This document shows positions 1 through 8,937 of a DNA stretch of 64,000 bases, piece after piece (within the stretch, counting starts at the first letter, position 1; each line of letters starts with the position of its first letter). The translations under genes and the position numbers were made by a program. The notes beneath the pieces are model-generated. The model searched no databases. It was given only the letters and a program-made list of their open reading frames with translations, and was not told the DNA's origin. This DNA comes from Cafeteria roenbergensis. Taxonomy: Eukaryota > Sar > Bigyra > Bicosoecida > Cafeteriaceae. The stretch is from the NCBI GenBank assembly GCA_008330645.1, contig VLTN01000005.1, positions 620,001-684,000 on the forward strand, read 5' to 3'.

Positions 1-2
1 CA

Positions 3-137
3 GAGCCACTGTCGCTTCCGCTGGCCACCATCACGCTGGACCCGCTGCCCGACGCGAGCGCGCAGCAGCCGCGCCAGCTGCCGCGGGGCATGTCTGTGGT
101 GGCGGACCTGGTGGCGCGAGCCACCGCCCTGGAATAG
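3..137 (+). CDS. 3' end of an unrecognised protein-coding gene (partial)
   Basis: The last 44 codons of an open frame run in from the left edge and stop at TAG 135-137. The tail is proline- and alanine-rich and then ends in a short hydrophobic/charged stretch, SVVADLVARATALE. The third codon positions are almost all G or C, as in the well supported genes here, and no stop occurs in the frame back to the edge. The fragment is too short to name. It lies tail to tail with the next gene, whose stop codon is at 420-422. Confidence 0.45.
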   Translation, partial: EPLSLPLATITLDPLPDASAQQPRQLPRGMSVVADLVARATALE

Positions 138-419
138 CCCGGGGGCCGCACGCGCCCACTGCGCTGGGCCGACATGTGCGCCGGGAGCCAATGCGGGCGC
201 GTGCTCGCCGCGGCGGGGAGTTGCGCTGTGTTGCTGCACCGCCGATGAGACGGAGTCTGCATGTGTGGAGGGGCCGCGCACGCGAAGTGTGGTAGAGCCA
301 GTGGGAGAGCGCGTGGCAGCAAGACGCGTCGTCTCGGCGCGGGCGAACCGCTCGCGGCTGGTTGCATTGGCACGGGCGGCCACACCACGCAGCAGCAGCA
401 TGTGCGCATCACGCGCGCA

Positions 420-2567
420 TCACGCGCGTGTCGGGCGTGCCCCGGGCGGCAGGGGTGCGCCCTGCGGCGGCGGCCTGGCGCCCTGCAGCTCCGCCTCGCG
501 CGCCCGTCGCGTGATCTCGAAGAGCCGGTGCGCGAGCTTGGCGTCCAGGGCCACAGTGCTGGCTCTGCGGCCGGCCAGCGCCCAGTCGATGGGCACGGTG
601 CCGGTGTTGGCGGGGGCTGTGGCGGCGGCGAGCGCGTCGGCCGACTCCGCGTCCAGCTCGACGCCTGGCTTGGGCGGCAGGAGGCGGGCGAGGAAGCCGG
701 TGCGGCCAGTCTGGCCGGCGGAGGCGACGGCGGCGGCCACCTGCTCGTCCGTGGCCCCGCCCTGCGGCTTGAGCTCCGGCGGCAGGGCGTCCTCCCCTGA
801 CCACTGGGCGGCCACCATGGGCGGCAGGGCCCAGGCCATGGCAACCAGCCCGCCGGGCGGCATCACGCCCACGCCCCTGCCCAGCAGCGGCTCCTGCGCC
901 GCCCCCTCCTCCTGCTCCGAGGCGGGCATTGCCTGTGCCAGCCGGGCAGCAAAGTGCTCTGCGTAGGGCCGGGCGGCGGCTCTGCCCTCCGCCAGTGCCA
1001 TGTGCAGCAGCGGCCGCACCGACTCGATGGCGGTGCCAGCCTGCCGGGCGGCGGCCGACACGGTGGAGCGGGGACCCGCCCCCGCGCCCGCCGCCGAGGA
1101 GTGGATCAGGTGCAGGATGTCGCGGCGCTCCAGCTCTGCCACTTCGACCACGAGGGGGTGCTGCGAGGCCTCGCGGATGAGGCGGGCCATGGCGCGCCGC
1201 GCGAGCTGGAAGCGCACGCGCTCGCGGACGTCGGCGGGCTCGTCCGCGTCCGCGTCCGCGTCCGGCGCCCCGCCGGCGGGCTGGGCCCCCTGCTCCCCGA
1301 ACCTGTACCGCGCTGGCACGGGGGTGTTGTCCGTGTCGAGCAGGTGCTCCGGCCCATGCTCGTCCGCGAAGGCGATCCACTCGGCGGCTGCCCCCAGCAG
1401 CTTGCGCAGCGTCATCACGTCCCCGTTGGCCTGCACCTCGGCCCACATGGCGTCCTGGCAGGCCTCGCCCACCGCCAGGGACAACCGCGCCCAGGTCTCG
1501 GCGTCCAGCCCCGAGCCGTCCTCGCCCCCGCGGTCCCGGGCCGTGAGCGCCACAGACACGAGCTGCGAGCTGCGCGCCCAGGGCGGCGAGTCGGTGCCCA
1601 CCGCGCCCTCGAAGAACGTGGGCTCCTCGTACGGCAGCCCCGGCAGCGGCCACGTCAGCGGCTGCATGGGCATGCGGGCGGCAGGGTCCGTTGGAAGGAT
1701 CGCCCGCATGCGCCGGGCCGTCTCCTCCGCCATGGCCGTCGCTGCGGCGGCGTCGCCGGCCTCAAGGCCCTCCCCCTCCGGCCGCACCTCCCCCTCCCGC
1801 AGCATCCTGACCGCCTTCTCGGCCTGCTCTGCCGCCTGCTCCACCGCCGCCACGAGCTGGGGCACCTCCGAGTGCAGCATCACCAGCAGCATGGCCTCGC
1901 GCCGCACCGACTGCAGCCGCATTGCCTCCATGCGCTCCTCGTCCGAGCTAGCGCGCTGCATCAGCAGCTGCCCGACCTCGTCCGCGATGGACATCATCAG
2001 CGCCCCCAGCGGTGTCGCCATCTCGCCCAGCTGGCCCAGCGCCCGACCCAGGAACAGGGCCTCCGCCACCTGGCTCTCGCCAGCCAGCCCCTGCTGCTGC
2101 CCGATCAGCGACACGAACGCCGGGATCAGGCACTCGGGCCTCGGCATGGCGTAGTAGTGCTTTGCAAAGGCCACAAACGGCGTGGGGGCGGTGGGGTCGG
2201 CGCTGAACTCGGCGTTGAAGCGGTGGCCGTCGAGCGCGAGCGCCTCCAGGTCCAGCTCCGCCGCGGACTCGATGCCGGACTGCCGGGCGACCACATCGCG
2301 GCCCATGCGGATGTAGCGAGCCAGGAGCTCGTCGGCGGGGCTGCCCTCCGCCGCCGTGGCCGCAGCCTTGTGCTCCGCGGAGCCAGACTCTGGCGACGCG
2401 ATGGGCCGCGCAAAGGCTCCCCCCGGGGCGTCTCCGCTCCCCGGGATGTTCGACAGCTTCGTGGGCCCCGCCGAGGAGCTGGCGCACCGCGCGGGAAGCA
2501 GTCCCGCGGGGCGCACCGCGCTGCGCCGCGAAAGGGCCAAAGTGACGGCCGAGCGCATGCGCCTCAT
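420..2567 (-). CDS. Putative mitochondrial protein of unknown function, 715 aa
   Basis: Single-exon gene. I do not recognise the family. The chosen start, ATG at 2567, opens an arginine-, serine- and alanine-rich, acid-free N-terminus (MRRMRSAVTLALSRRSAV, then LLPARCASSS) that looks like a mitochondrial presequence. The frame stays open upstream to 2849, but that part is low-complexity and reads like 5' UTR. The body is largely alpha-helical and acidic with no obvious membrane span. It has an aromatic-rich block near residues 100-130 (FVAFAKHYYAMPRPE), alternating helical and Ala/Gly-rich stretches, and a charged C-terminus. The plus-strand frames of similar length over it are antisense shadows. 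Matrix location is inferred from the N-terminus alone. Confidence 0.6.
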   Translation of the reverse strand: MRRMRSAVTLALSRRSAVRPAGLLPARCASSSAGPTKLSNIPGSGDAPGGAFARPIASPESGSAEHKAAATAAEGSPADELLARYIRMGRDVVARQSGIESAAELDLEALALDGHRFNAEFSADPTAPTPFVAFAKHYYAMPRPECLIPAFVSLIGQQQGLAGESQVAEALFLGRALGQLGEMATPLGALMMSIADEVGQLLMQRASSDEERMEAMRLQSVRREAMLLVMLHSEVPQLVAAVEQAAEQAEKAVRMLREGEVRPEGEGLEAGDAAAATAMAEETARRMRAILPTDPAARMPMQPLTWPLPGLPYEEPTFFEGAVGTDSPPWARSSQLVSVALTARDRGGEDGSGLDAETWARLSLAVGEACQDAMWAEVQANGDVMTLRKLLGAAAEWIAFADEHGPEHLLDTDNTPVPARYRFGEQGAQPAGGAPDADADADEPADVRERVRFQLARRAMARLIREASQHPLVVEVAELERRDILHLIHSSAAGAGAGPRSTVSAAARQAGTAIESVRPLLHMALAEGRAAARPYAEHFAARLAQAMPASEQEEGAAQEPLLGRGVGVMPPGGLVAMAWALPPMVAAQWSGEDALPPELKPQGGATDEQVAAAVASAGQTGRTGFLARLLPPKPGVELDAESADALAAATAPANTGTVPIDWALAGRRASTVALDAKLAHRLFEITRRAREAELQGARPPPQGAPLPPGARPTRA

Positions 2568-2984
2568 CGTGCGTCCGAGGCTGTCTCCACCGGCTCGGCC
2601 GCGCGCCGAACGAGGGGCAAGAGTGCGGCCCTCCCGCAGCCTCTGCTTGCCGCGAGTCGCGGCTCGGGGCTTGGCAAAGCCGCGACTCGCGCAGTCGCCG
2701 GCCGAGGTCAGCGAAAATTGGTCGCGGCGGCTCTGCCGGGAGTGTGTGTGTGTTCTGCCGGCTGGTGAGGCGTGCGTGAGCACGCGAGCGCACGCGCGTC
2801 GCGGGTGCGCGCTCGCCTTCGCGCTGGGGTTGGCCAGGCGCGGGCGCAAGATAGATAGTTAGATAGATAGATTCGCAAGGACAGAGAGAGGGGGGGATGA
2901 GGGCGGGTGAGGGAGCGCCCGCCCACCCTCGGCCGCAGCCGCCGGCCAGACCCGGTGGTGCGCGCACGCGGCAGACGCTGACGA
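2568..2984. other. Intergenic, promoter of the 715-aa gene and 3' flank of the carrier gene
   Basis: No gene is seen. It holds a run of GATA-type tetranucleotides at about 2849-2873, a short GT run near 2742-2755 and a purine tract at 2880-2896. The first 200-300 bases upstream of 2567 are the likely promoter and 5' UTR. Confidence 0.5.
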
Positions 2985-3766
2985 TCAGGGCTGCTCCAAG
3001 TGGGCGGCGAGGAACTCGCGCACGAGGTCAAAGGTGGGCAGCACCGTCATTGCGACGGGCCCTGCGCGCAGCAGGGTCACCCCTAGGCCCCGGAACAACA
3101 CCCGGGGCCCCTCTTCTCTGACGCTCGTGAGCAGGCAGTGCAGCACGCCCCGGTACCGGGGGGGCAGGGCGTCCCCCTGCGACACGAGCCTGTTGCGTGC
3201 GACGTCGAAGGGAAACGTGACGGTCCAGCCGACGCAGCCGGCGCACGCGCCTGCCAGCATACGTTCGGGCAGCGACACGCCCGCCACCGGGTCGAGCGGC
3301 CGCGCCCGTAGCGGCTCCGACCCCGTCCGCAGCCGCACCAGGGCCCCCTTGGCGGTCTCGTAGGTGAGGTAGTATGTCATCCGGCCCACGCTCTCGCACA
3401 GCAGCTGCGCCCGGTAGGCGGTGTACAGCCCCAGCGGGCCCCGCCGGCGCAGAAGCTCGCCCAGCGCGGCGCCCGTGGCCCGCAGCTCGCCGCCACGCGG
3501 ACGCGGAGCGGCCTCAGCGCCAGCGGCGGCGGCAGACAGCGCGTGCGTCTGCATCCTGACCTTGAGCACCTGCGGCGGCGTGGACACGAGCGACACCACA
3601 GCGCCTGCGAAGGCCCCCGCCATGGCCAGGGCGGCGCGCTCGTCCAGCGCGCCCGCCTCGACGTGCGGGCGCAGGAACCGCTTGCCCGCCTCCAGCGCCG
3701 AGAAGACCGTTGTTCCCACTGCGGGCGCGAGCGATTGCAAGCCAAACGGCGCGGGCGGCCGGGGTG

Positions 3767-3798
<32 letters not shown>

Positions 3799-4072
3799 AC
3801 GCGCTTGTCGCCGCGCAGACGCCTGGCGCGCCGGCCCGCAGCTCACCGATGCCGTTCGTCACGAGCGGCGGAATGACGCCGCGGTAGAAGCCCCTGAGGC
3901 CTTGCGTCCGCAGCGCCCAAGACGCAGCCTCGAGCGGGGACTTGCCTCCCACAATCACCCGCACTCGCACGGTGTCGATCGGGTGGCCCATCAGCACCCC
4001 TGCAGACCCAGCCACCAGCCCAGCGATGCCGTCAGCAAGCCGCGTGCTTGAGCTGGTAGCCTGGGACGCCAT
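2985..4072 (-). CDS. Mitochondrial carrier (SLC25) family transporter, 319 aa
   Basis: Two exons: 4072-3847 and 3718-2985. The 128-base intron (donor GTGAGC, acceptor GCAG) carries a long GCC repeat. Joining in phase 1 gives the continuous reading PLVTNGIVGTTVFSALEAG. Three tandem carrier repeats are visible through their signatures: HPIDTVRVR, TPPQVLKVRMQ and FPFDVARNRL, each with the P-x-[D/Q]-x-x-[K/R] kink at the end of an odd helix. Length matches the family norm of about 300 residues. Members sit in the mitochondrial inner membrane and exchange metabolites. The substrate cannot be read from the sequence. The start at 4072 leaves the usual short N-terminus; an in-frame ATG at 4165 would add 31 unlikely residues. 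Confidence 0.9.
3767..3799. repeat. (GGC)n trinucleotide run in the carrier intron
   Basis: About eleven copies of GGC on the plus strand, entirely inside the intron of the mitochondrial carrier gene. Likely length-variable. It creates false Ala/Gly/Arg runs in every frame. Confidence 0.85.
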
Positions 4073-4476
4073 GGCGTGCCCGACAGGCGGCGGCAGGCCG
4101 TTGGTCTGCGAGGAGCAAAGGCGCCGCGGCGAGGGCGCTCGCCGGCATTTGCGCTCGACGGACAAGAAATTCGCCTTCCCGCCACGAGCGCTTCACACGG
4201 GCTGCACTACGTCCCCGCTTGCCTCACCTGCCGCGGCGATGCCTTCGCGTGTGTGGATGGCCGCGGGCTGCGCGAGTTTGCAGTTGCGACTGGCTCCGAC
4301 ACAGCTCTGCAAGCCGCGGCGGCACCCGCGCACCGCGCTCCCGTCAATCCAGCACACGCGGCAGTGCCCCCAACCCAGCACACAGCGCGGAGCGAGCTCG
4401 CCAGGCCGCGACCTCCCGGCAGGGCGCACGCGTGCGGGCTGCGAACGACGCCTCTGGGCTCCGCGCCCGGCAGCGC
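4073..4476. other. Intergenic, promoter of the carrier gene
   Basis: Holds the 5' flank of the carrier gene and the 3' flank of PPP2R3C, transcribed in the same direction. A small less GC-rich patch (GACAAGAAATTCGCC) lies at about 4160-4175. I see no other feature. Confidence 0.4.
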
Positions 4477-6009
4477 TCAGTCGTCGTCCGCCGCCTCGGT
4501 CTCTGGCGCGCCGTGGTCGAGGCTCTCCCTGTTCTCGAACATCCACATCATCTGCACGTCGCTCAGCACGCGCAGCGCCATGTGGCCCTTGTGGCACGCG
4601 CGCAAGTCTCGCAGCGTCACGTTGTCGGCGTCCGTGGGCCCCACCAGGTCGAGCCACTCTGTCACCAGGAAGCGCGTTGGGGTCAGCTCCCCCGTGGTCT
4701 CGCCCAGGCGGCGGCCCACCTCCTCCAGGTAGAACGCTAGGTCGGCCATCGACAGGGCGCCCTTGCCCCGCCTGTCGAGCACCCCGAACAGCAGTCTGAG
4801 CGACGCGTCGTCCCGCTTCCGCTCGACCGCCAGCGCGAGGTCCAGGTAACCCCGAAAGTCCAGCTTCCCGTCGAAGGTGGGGCGCGACGCCAGCACGCGG
4901 TCCACGAACCGCGCGCTGATTGCGCCGTCGTTGTGGCCGCACAGCTCCCGCCGGCTCAGCATCCCGTCCTTGTCCTCGTCCAGCGCCAGGTACTGCCGGT
5001 AGAGCCGCACGCAGTTGCCCATGCAGAACCAGTTCGCGTCCCCCGCGCCCCCGGGCAGGGCCTGCTCCAGCCCGCCGCCCACAGCCCACTCCGCCGCCTC
5101 CATGGCGGGGCTGGTCGGCCCGGAGGCCGACGCCGGCTCCCAGGGCGCGAGCGGCCGCCACAGCGCCACCAGCTGCCCGAAGAGCTCCGACCCCGCCAGC
5201 GCCTGCATGGACACGGTGGGGCCCCTCCTGCGCGCGAAGAGCAGTGCGCTCACGGCCATGTGCATGTAAAACGGGAAAAAATCGTCCGTCAGGTCGCGCA
5301 CGCCCGGCAGGCTGCGCCGAAGCGCCACCACGAAGTCCTCCAGGTCGGCCTCGGTCAGCTGGCCGTCCCCGTCCTTGTCAAAGGCGGCGAGCTCGACGAG
5401 GGCCTGGTCCACAGCGGCGGTGACCGCCACACGCTGCAGCACCGCCTGGCGCAGCACCTCCCCCCGGCTGCCGCGCCGCAGCGACAGCATCAGCTCCGGC
5501 GACAGCGCAGTCTCCGCCCACGGGCACGAGGGCAGCAGCCCCTCGCGCGCGGCCAGAAAATCGTCGTACGTGATGCTCCCCTGGAGGGTGCGCGGCGGGT
5601 AGAAGCGGCCTTGCTGCTGCTGGGCGACGGGCGTGCCGTTCACGCCGCTGGTCCCGTCCGCAGGGGCGTCCCCGACGGCAAGCAGCGCCGTTGCGAGCGC
5701 CTCGATGTCGGTCAGAGAGAGGAGGCCTGCCCGGCGCCCCTCCAGGTAGGCCACATGCGCCGCGGCGCGCAGAGGCTCGGTTCGCGGGTCCTTGCGTTTT
5801 GCCGACGCGAGAGGCCGCCGCAGCGCAAGCGGCCCCGGCGGGCCCGCTGCCTCCCTGAGGTCCTCCACGATGGCGTCAAACGCGGCGTCCGCGTCGGCCC
5901 GTGTCTCTTCAAAGCAGGCATCGGCTGCGCGGGGCTTGCACGCCGGGGTCTCGCCCCTGCCGAGCGCAAGCAGCGCCGCCGCGCCTGTCGAGCCCGCCGC
6001 CGCGGCCAT
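4477..6009 (-). CDS. PPP2R3C: PP2A regulatory subunit B'' gamma (PPP2R3C/TON2/FASS family), 510 aa
   Basis: Single exon, stop at 4477-4479. Regulatory B'' subunit of protein phosphatase 2A, known in animals as PPP2R3C and in plants as TON2/FASS, acting at centrosomes, basal bodies and cortical microtubules. Two EF-hand-like calcium loops are visible: FDKDGDGQLTEADLEDF near residue 207 and LDEDKDGMLSRREL near 340. Between and after them lie the family blocks GDANWFCMGNCVRLYRQYLA, DFRGYLDLALAVERK and LLFGVLDRRGKGAL. The C-terminus, MMWMFENRESLDHGAPETEA, matches the family ending FWTYENREALVAN. At 510 residues it is somewhat longer than the roughly 450-residue human protein because of an Ala/Pro-rich N-terminus. 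The ATG at 6009 is the last plausible Met before conserved sequence; the frame stays open far upstream but that is not protein-like. Confidence 0.9.
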   Translation of the reverse strand: MAAAAGSTGAAALLALGRGETPACKPRAADACFEETRADADAAFDAIVEDLREAAGPPGPLALRRPLASAKRKDPRTEPLRAAAHVAYLEGRRAGLLSLTDIEALATALLAVGDAPADGTSGVNGTPVAQQQQGRFYPPRTLQGSITYDDFLAAREGLLPSCPWAETALSPELMLSLRRGSRGEVLRQAVLQRVAVTAAVDQALVELAAFDKDGDGQLTEADLEDFVVALRRSLPGVRDLTDDFFPFYMHMAVSALLFARRRGPTVSMQALAGSELFGQLVALWRPLAPWEPASASGPTSPAMEAAEWAVGGGLEQALPGGAGDANWFCMGNCVRLYRQYLALDEDKDGMLSRRELCGHNDGAISARFVDRVLASRPTFDGKLDFRGYLDLALAVERKRDDASLRLLFGVLDRRGKGALSMADLAFYLEEVGRRLGETTGELTPTRFLVTEWLDLVGPTDADNVTLRDLRACHKGHMALRVLSDVQMMWMFENRESLDHGAPETEAADDD

Positions 6010-6317
6010 GGAAGTCTGGCCTTTCGGAGAGAGGAGCGCCAGCACCAGCTGGGGCCCTTGCGAGCGGGAGATGCGGAGGGTGGCGCAGGCTGGGCGGCGA
6101 GTGTCGGTGTGGCCGGCGACTGCGCAAACGGCCGACCGCTCGGTGCAGAGGAGGCTGAGCTGTTGTTCCGCGCGGCTGGCCAGCGCGCGCCCTCGCCGGC
6201 GTCCCACGCACGAAAGAGCAACAAGCACACCCGCCATACATTCCACGAACCTCGCCCCGTGCCCACATTCACAGCCATCCGCGGGAGGCACAGGCCGCGG
6301 GGCTCCGCACGTCGCGG
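6010..6317. other. Intergenic, promoter of PPP2R3C
   Basis: 5' flank of PPP2R3C and 3' flank of the 93-residue gene, both minus strand. GC-rich, with no motif I would name. Confidence 0.35.
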
Positions 6318-6599
6318 TCAGCGCCTGCCTCGCGCGTCCGCCTCTTGCTCCGTGCTGTCGGGCTCGGAAGCGCCACCGCCCTCGCTGGGGGCCGCAAAGT
6401 CCGTCGTGTCCACACCTGCCTCCGCAGCGGCTGCCGCGTTCTTTGCCGCGGCCGCCTTCTCGGCCTCCAGACGCTTCTTCTCCTGCAGGCGCAGCGATGC
6501 AGCTTTGATCGGCTCGTTCATCATGTAGTACGCCATGCTGCTCCCGACCACCACCGCGCCGAGGATTTCTAGCCTGTGTACAGGCGCCCGCTGGGCCAT
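6318..6599 (-). CDS. Small single-pass membrane protein, 93 aa, unknown
   Basis: Short intact frame, ATG at 6599. The N-terminus (MAQRAPVHRLEILGAVVVG) leads into one membrane helix at about residues 11-27 (LEILGAVVVGSSMAYYM). A charged, lysine/glutamate-rich amphipathic helix follows (LRLQEKKRLEAEKAAAAK), then an acidic disordered tail. This shape, a short N-terminus with one span and a coiled helix, is common among small mitochondrial inner-membrane and ATP-synthase accessory proteins, but I cannot assign a family. Codon use matches neighbouring genes. It sits between PPP2R3C and the phosphatase gene, same strand. Confidence 0.55.
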   Translation of the reverse strand: MAQRAPVHRLEILGAVVVGSSMAYYMMNEPIKAASLRLQEKKRLEAEKAAAAKNAAAAAEAGVDTTDFAAPSEGGGASEPDSTEQEADARGRR

Positions 6600-6793
6600 C
6601 TCCGGTTCTTAGCGCAACGCGCAGCGTGTGCGGGCAGAGTGAGAGAGCGGGGCCGGAGAGGCGTCGGCGCTCTGCCCGCACAGGGCCGTCTTCAATACGG
6701 AGCAAAGCAGCGGAGCTCTGGACGCACAACGAGGGTGGGGCGGGGGAACAGCAAATCCGCGCAGCCCTTGGCCGCGCCGTTGCGCGGGGCGGT

Positions 6794-8500
6794 TCAGCGG
6801 GGCCTGCGGTCGTGGCGAGTGGTGTGGGGCGCCCGCGCCGACGCCGAGTCCGCGGTGGCCGTGTTCCTCCTGATGGCGCCTCCCTCCAGCGGCGCAGGGG
6901 GCGCGTGCTCCCTGTGCATGCCGGGTCGCGGCGGCGACGTGAGCACGACCTGCCCTCTGGCGGACGCGCCCAGGACCGGGCCTGCAGAGCCGCGATCAGC
7001 TGACGCGGAGTCCTCCGCAGCGGGGCGGCTGCCGCCTGCACGGCTGCCTGCGCGAGCCGGGGGCGGGCCCTCGAACGACACGCGCCTCCCGCCCGCGGGC
7101 GCCGCCGTCGCGCCCGCGGCGGGCGTGGCCCCGCTCGAAGAGTGCGCATCCCCCTCGGGGGAGCGCCACCCGCCGCCCCCGCTGGCCCGCCCGCTGCCCT
7201 TGCGCCGGCCGTCTCCCGCCCTCCCGCCGCCAGCGCCGCCAGCGCCGCCCGCCCGGCCGCCGCCGGAGGGCCGCCCCACGCCCGCCCCCAGCGTGGACGC
7301 GCCCCGCGGCGTGAGCGACCTGGGGGGGCCTGCGGCGGGGCGCCAGCCCCTGCCGGGCAGCGCTGCCTCGTCCGTGAGGGCGTCGTACACCCACTGCAGC
7401 TGGCGCTTGTTCTCGACCATGGAGGCGGACCGCTGGCTGCGCAGCTCGAGCAGCGCCGCGCCCAGCCGCACGTGCGGCGGGAAGGGCAGCCTCGCCGCCT
7501 CCGCCGCCGCCTCCGCCTCGCTCACGTGGCCGTCCATGGCGAAGGGGCAGACCAGGTCGGCGTGCGGCACCCAGGGCCCGCGCGCCGCCCCCACGAAGCA
7601 GTGCAGGCCGCAGGCGAGCAGCAGCAGGGCGCCCGTGCGGCCGATGCCGGCCATGCAGTGCACCAGCGAGCCGCCCACGGGCTGCGCGGGGAGGGAGCCG
7701 CGCGCGGGGCGCAGGCGGCCCAGCCGCGCGCTCTCCAGCATCAGCCTGGCGGCGGCGCGCGCCGGGGCCGAGGAGGCGGGCACGCCAAAGTCAGGCCACC
7801 CCGGCAGGCACAGGTGCAGGCAGTAGTGAGGGGGGGTGTCGGGGGGCAGGCCCTCGTGGCGGACGGACACGAGGCGGGCCTCCAGGCCGCTGACGAGCTC
7901 GGCCGCGGCGTCGTCGCCAGACTCCGCCCTCGTCGCGTCGACCAGCGCGCACAGCAGCCGGAGCAGCCGGCGCGCCACGCCGCTGGCCCGCCCTGCGCTC
8001 TCGGGGTCGTCCACCGCGAGGGGCACTGCCTCCACCCGCAGCGCGCCGGCGTGGATCTCGTGGCGGCCCGCGGACATGGCGCGCAGGGCGGCCAGGCTCG
8101 TTTGCAGCGTTGCCGAGTCCGTCGCAGCGCTGGCCCTCGCCGCGGGCGCCGCTCCGCCGCCGTCACCGTGCGTGCCCCAGGCCGGCACGTTGGTGGGGAA
8201 ATACCTCCCCGGCCCCCTGTCGAGGCACACGATGAGGTCCAGCCCGTGGTTCCACACGGTCGTCCAGAGTCGCGCAGCCGCCTTGGCTTCGTCCTCGAAA
8301 AACGGCGGCGACGGGACGCAGCTCGCGTACATGACATGCGGCGCGAGGTCGGACAGGCTTGCCAGCTTGAGAGAGGTCATGCGCTGGTGCGGCGGCCGGA
8401 GATCCAGCGCGTTGAGGGCGGCGAGCTCATGTCCCGCAAACGCCGACTTGGGCGAAATGCACAGCTGCAGCTGCGGCGGGGGCGCGCGAGCGCGGGCCAT
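6794..8500 (-). CDS. Classical protein tyrosine phosphatase domain protein, 568 aa
   Basis: Single exon, ATG at 8500. Hydrolyses phosphotyrosine. The PTP fold is shown by the WPD loop WPDFGVP near residue 233, the catalytic P-loop VHCMAGIGRTGALLL near 280-294 (Cys nucleophile, Arg two before the end of HCxxGxGR) and a downstream Q-loop, RSASMVENKRQLQWVYDAL. Met replaces the usual Ser after the catalytic Cys. The phosphotyrosine-recognition region is not clear, with long Ala-rich insertions before the WPD loop. After about residue 390 the protein is a disordered Gly/Ser/Arg/Pro tail of roughly 180 residues, probably regulatory. No signal peptide or membrane span is seen, so a cytosolic enzyme is likely. 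The key residues are intact, so it should be active. Confidence 0.85.
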   Translation of the reverse strand: MARARAPPPQLQLCISPKSAFAGHELAALNALDLRPPHQRMTSLKLASLSDLAPHVMYASCVPSPPFFEDEAKAAARLWTTVWNHGLDLIVCLDRGPGRYFPTNVPAWGTHGDGGGAAPAARASAATDSATLQTSLAALRAMSAGRHEIHAGALRVEAVPLAVDDPESAGRASGVARRLLRLLCALVDATRAESGDDAAAELVSGLEARLVSVRHEGLPPDTPPHYCLHLCLPGWPDFGVPASSAPARAAARLMLESARLGRLRPARGSLPAQPVGGSLVHCMAGIGRTGALLLLACGLHCFVGAARGPWVPHADLVCPFAMDGHVSEAEAAAEAARLPFPPHVRLGAALLELRSQRSASMVENKRQLQWVYDALTDEAALPGRGWRPAAGPPRSLTPRGASTLGAGVGRPSGGGRAGGAGGAGGGRAGDGRRKGSGRASGGGGWRSPEGDAHSSSGATPAAGATAAPAGGRRVSFEGPPPARAGSRAGGSRPAAEDSASADRGSAGPVLGASARGQVVLTSPPRPGMHREHAPPAPLEGGAIRRNTATADSASARAPHTTRHDRRPR

Positions 8501-8937
8501 CGCCGCAAGACAGAGGCTTCGGCGCCAGGACCGGTCTCCTTCCGCGCGGAGGCGTCGGCCGTCGCCCGGCAGCAGAGTGCGGGCGGACGGGGCGGCGGCG
8601 CCGATCCCATCCGTCGCAACTGGCGTTGCGAAACGCCTGCGTCATCCGGCTCTGAGGCCCGGCCGCGTCTGGAGCCGGAGCACTCCTGCGAGGCCCGGCC
8701 CAACAAGTCGGCCTGCGCCGGAACGCGCCAGCAGCGCTTGTATCTGTGCTGGGAGGGGCGCTGTGCACGCGCGGCAACGCGGGGCTCGAGCCGGAGGCGC
8801 GGCAATTTCAACTGGCCTTGGCTGCTTGCGCTCTCTCAAGCCGGACGCAGCGCACACTCGCAGGCGCACGCGCGCCGGGCGTTAACGCAGCGCAAACGCG
8901 TTGCGCCTGGGCTTGCGCCTCGCCCTCGCCGGCGAGC
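8501..8937. other. Intergenic, promoter of the tyrosine phosphatase gene
   Basis: 5' flank of the phosphatase gene and 3' flank of ATE1, same strand. No gene, repeat or named motif seen. Confidence 0.35.

Noticed and set aside
954-2768. A 604-codon plus-strand frame opposite the putative mitochondrial protein
   Set aside because: Antisense shadow; rich in Arg, Gly, His and Leu with no motif.
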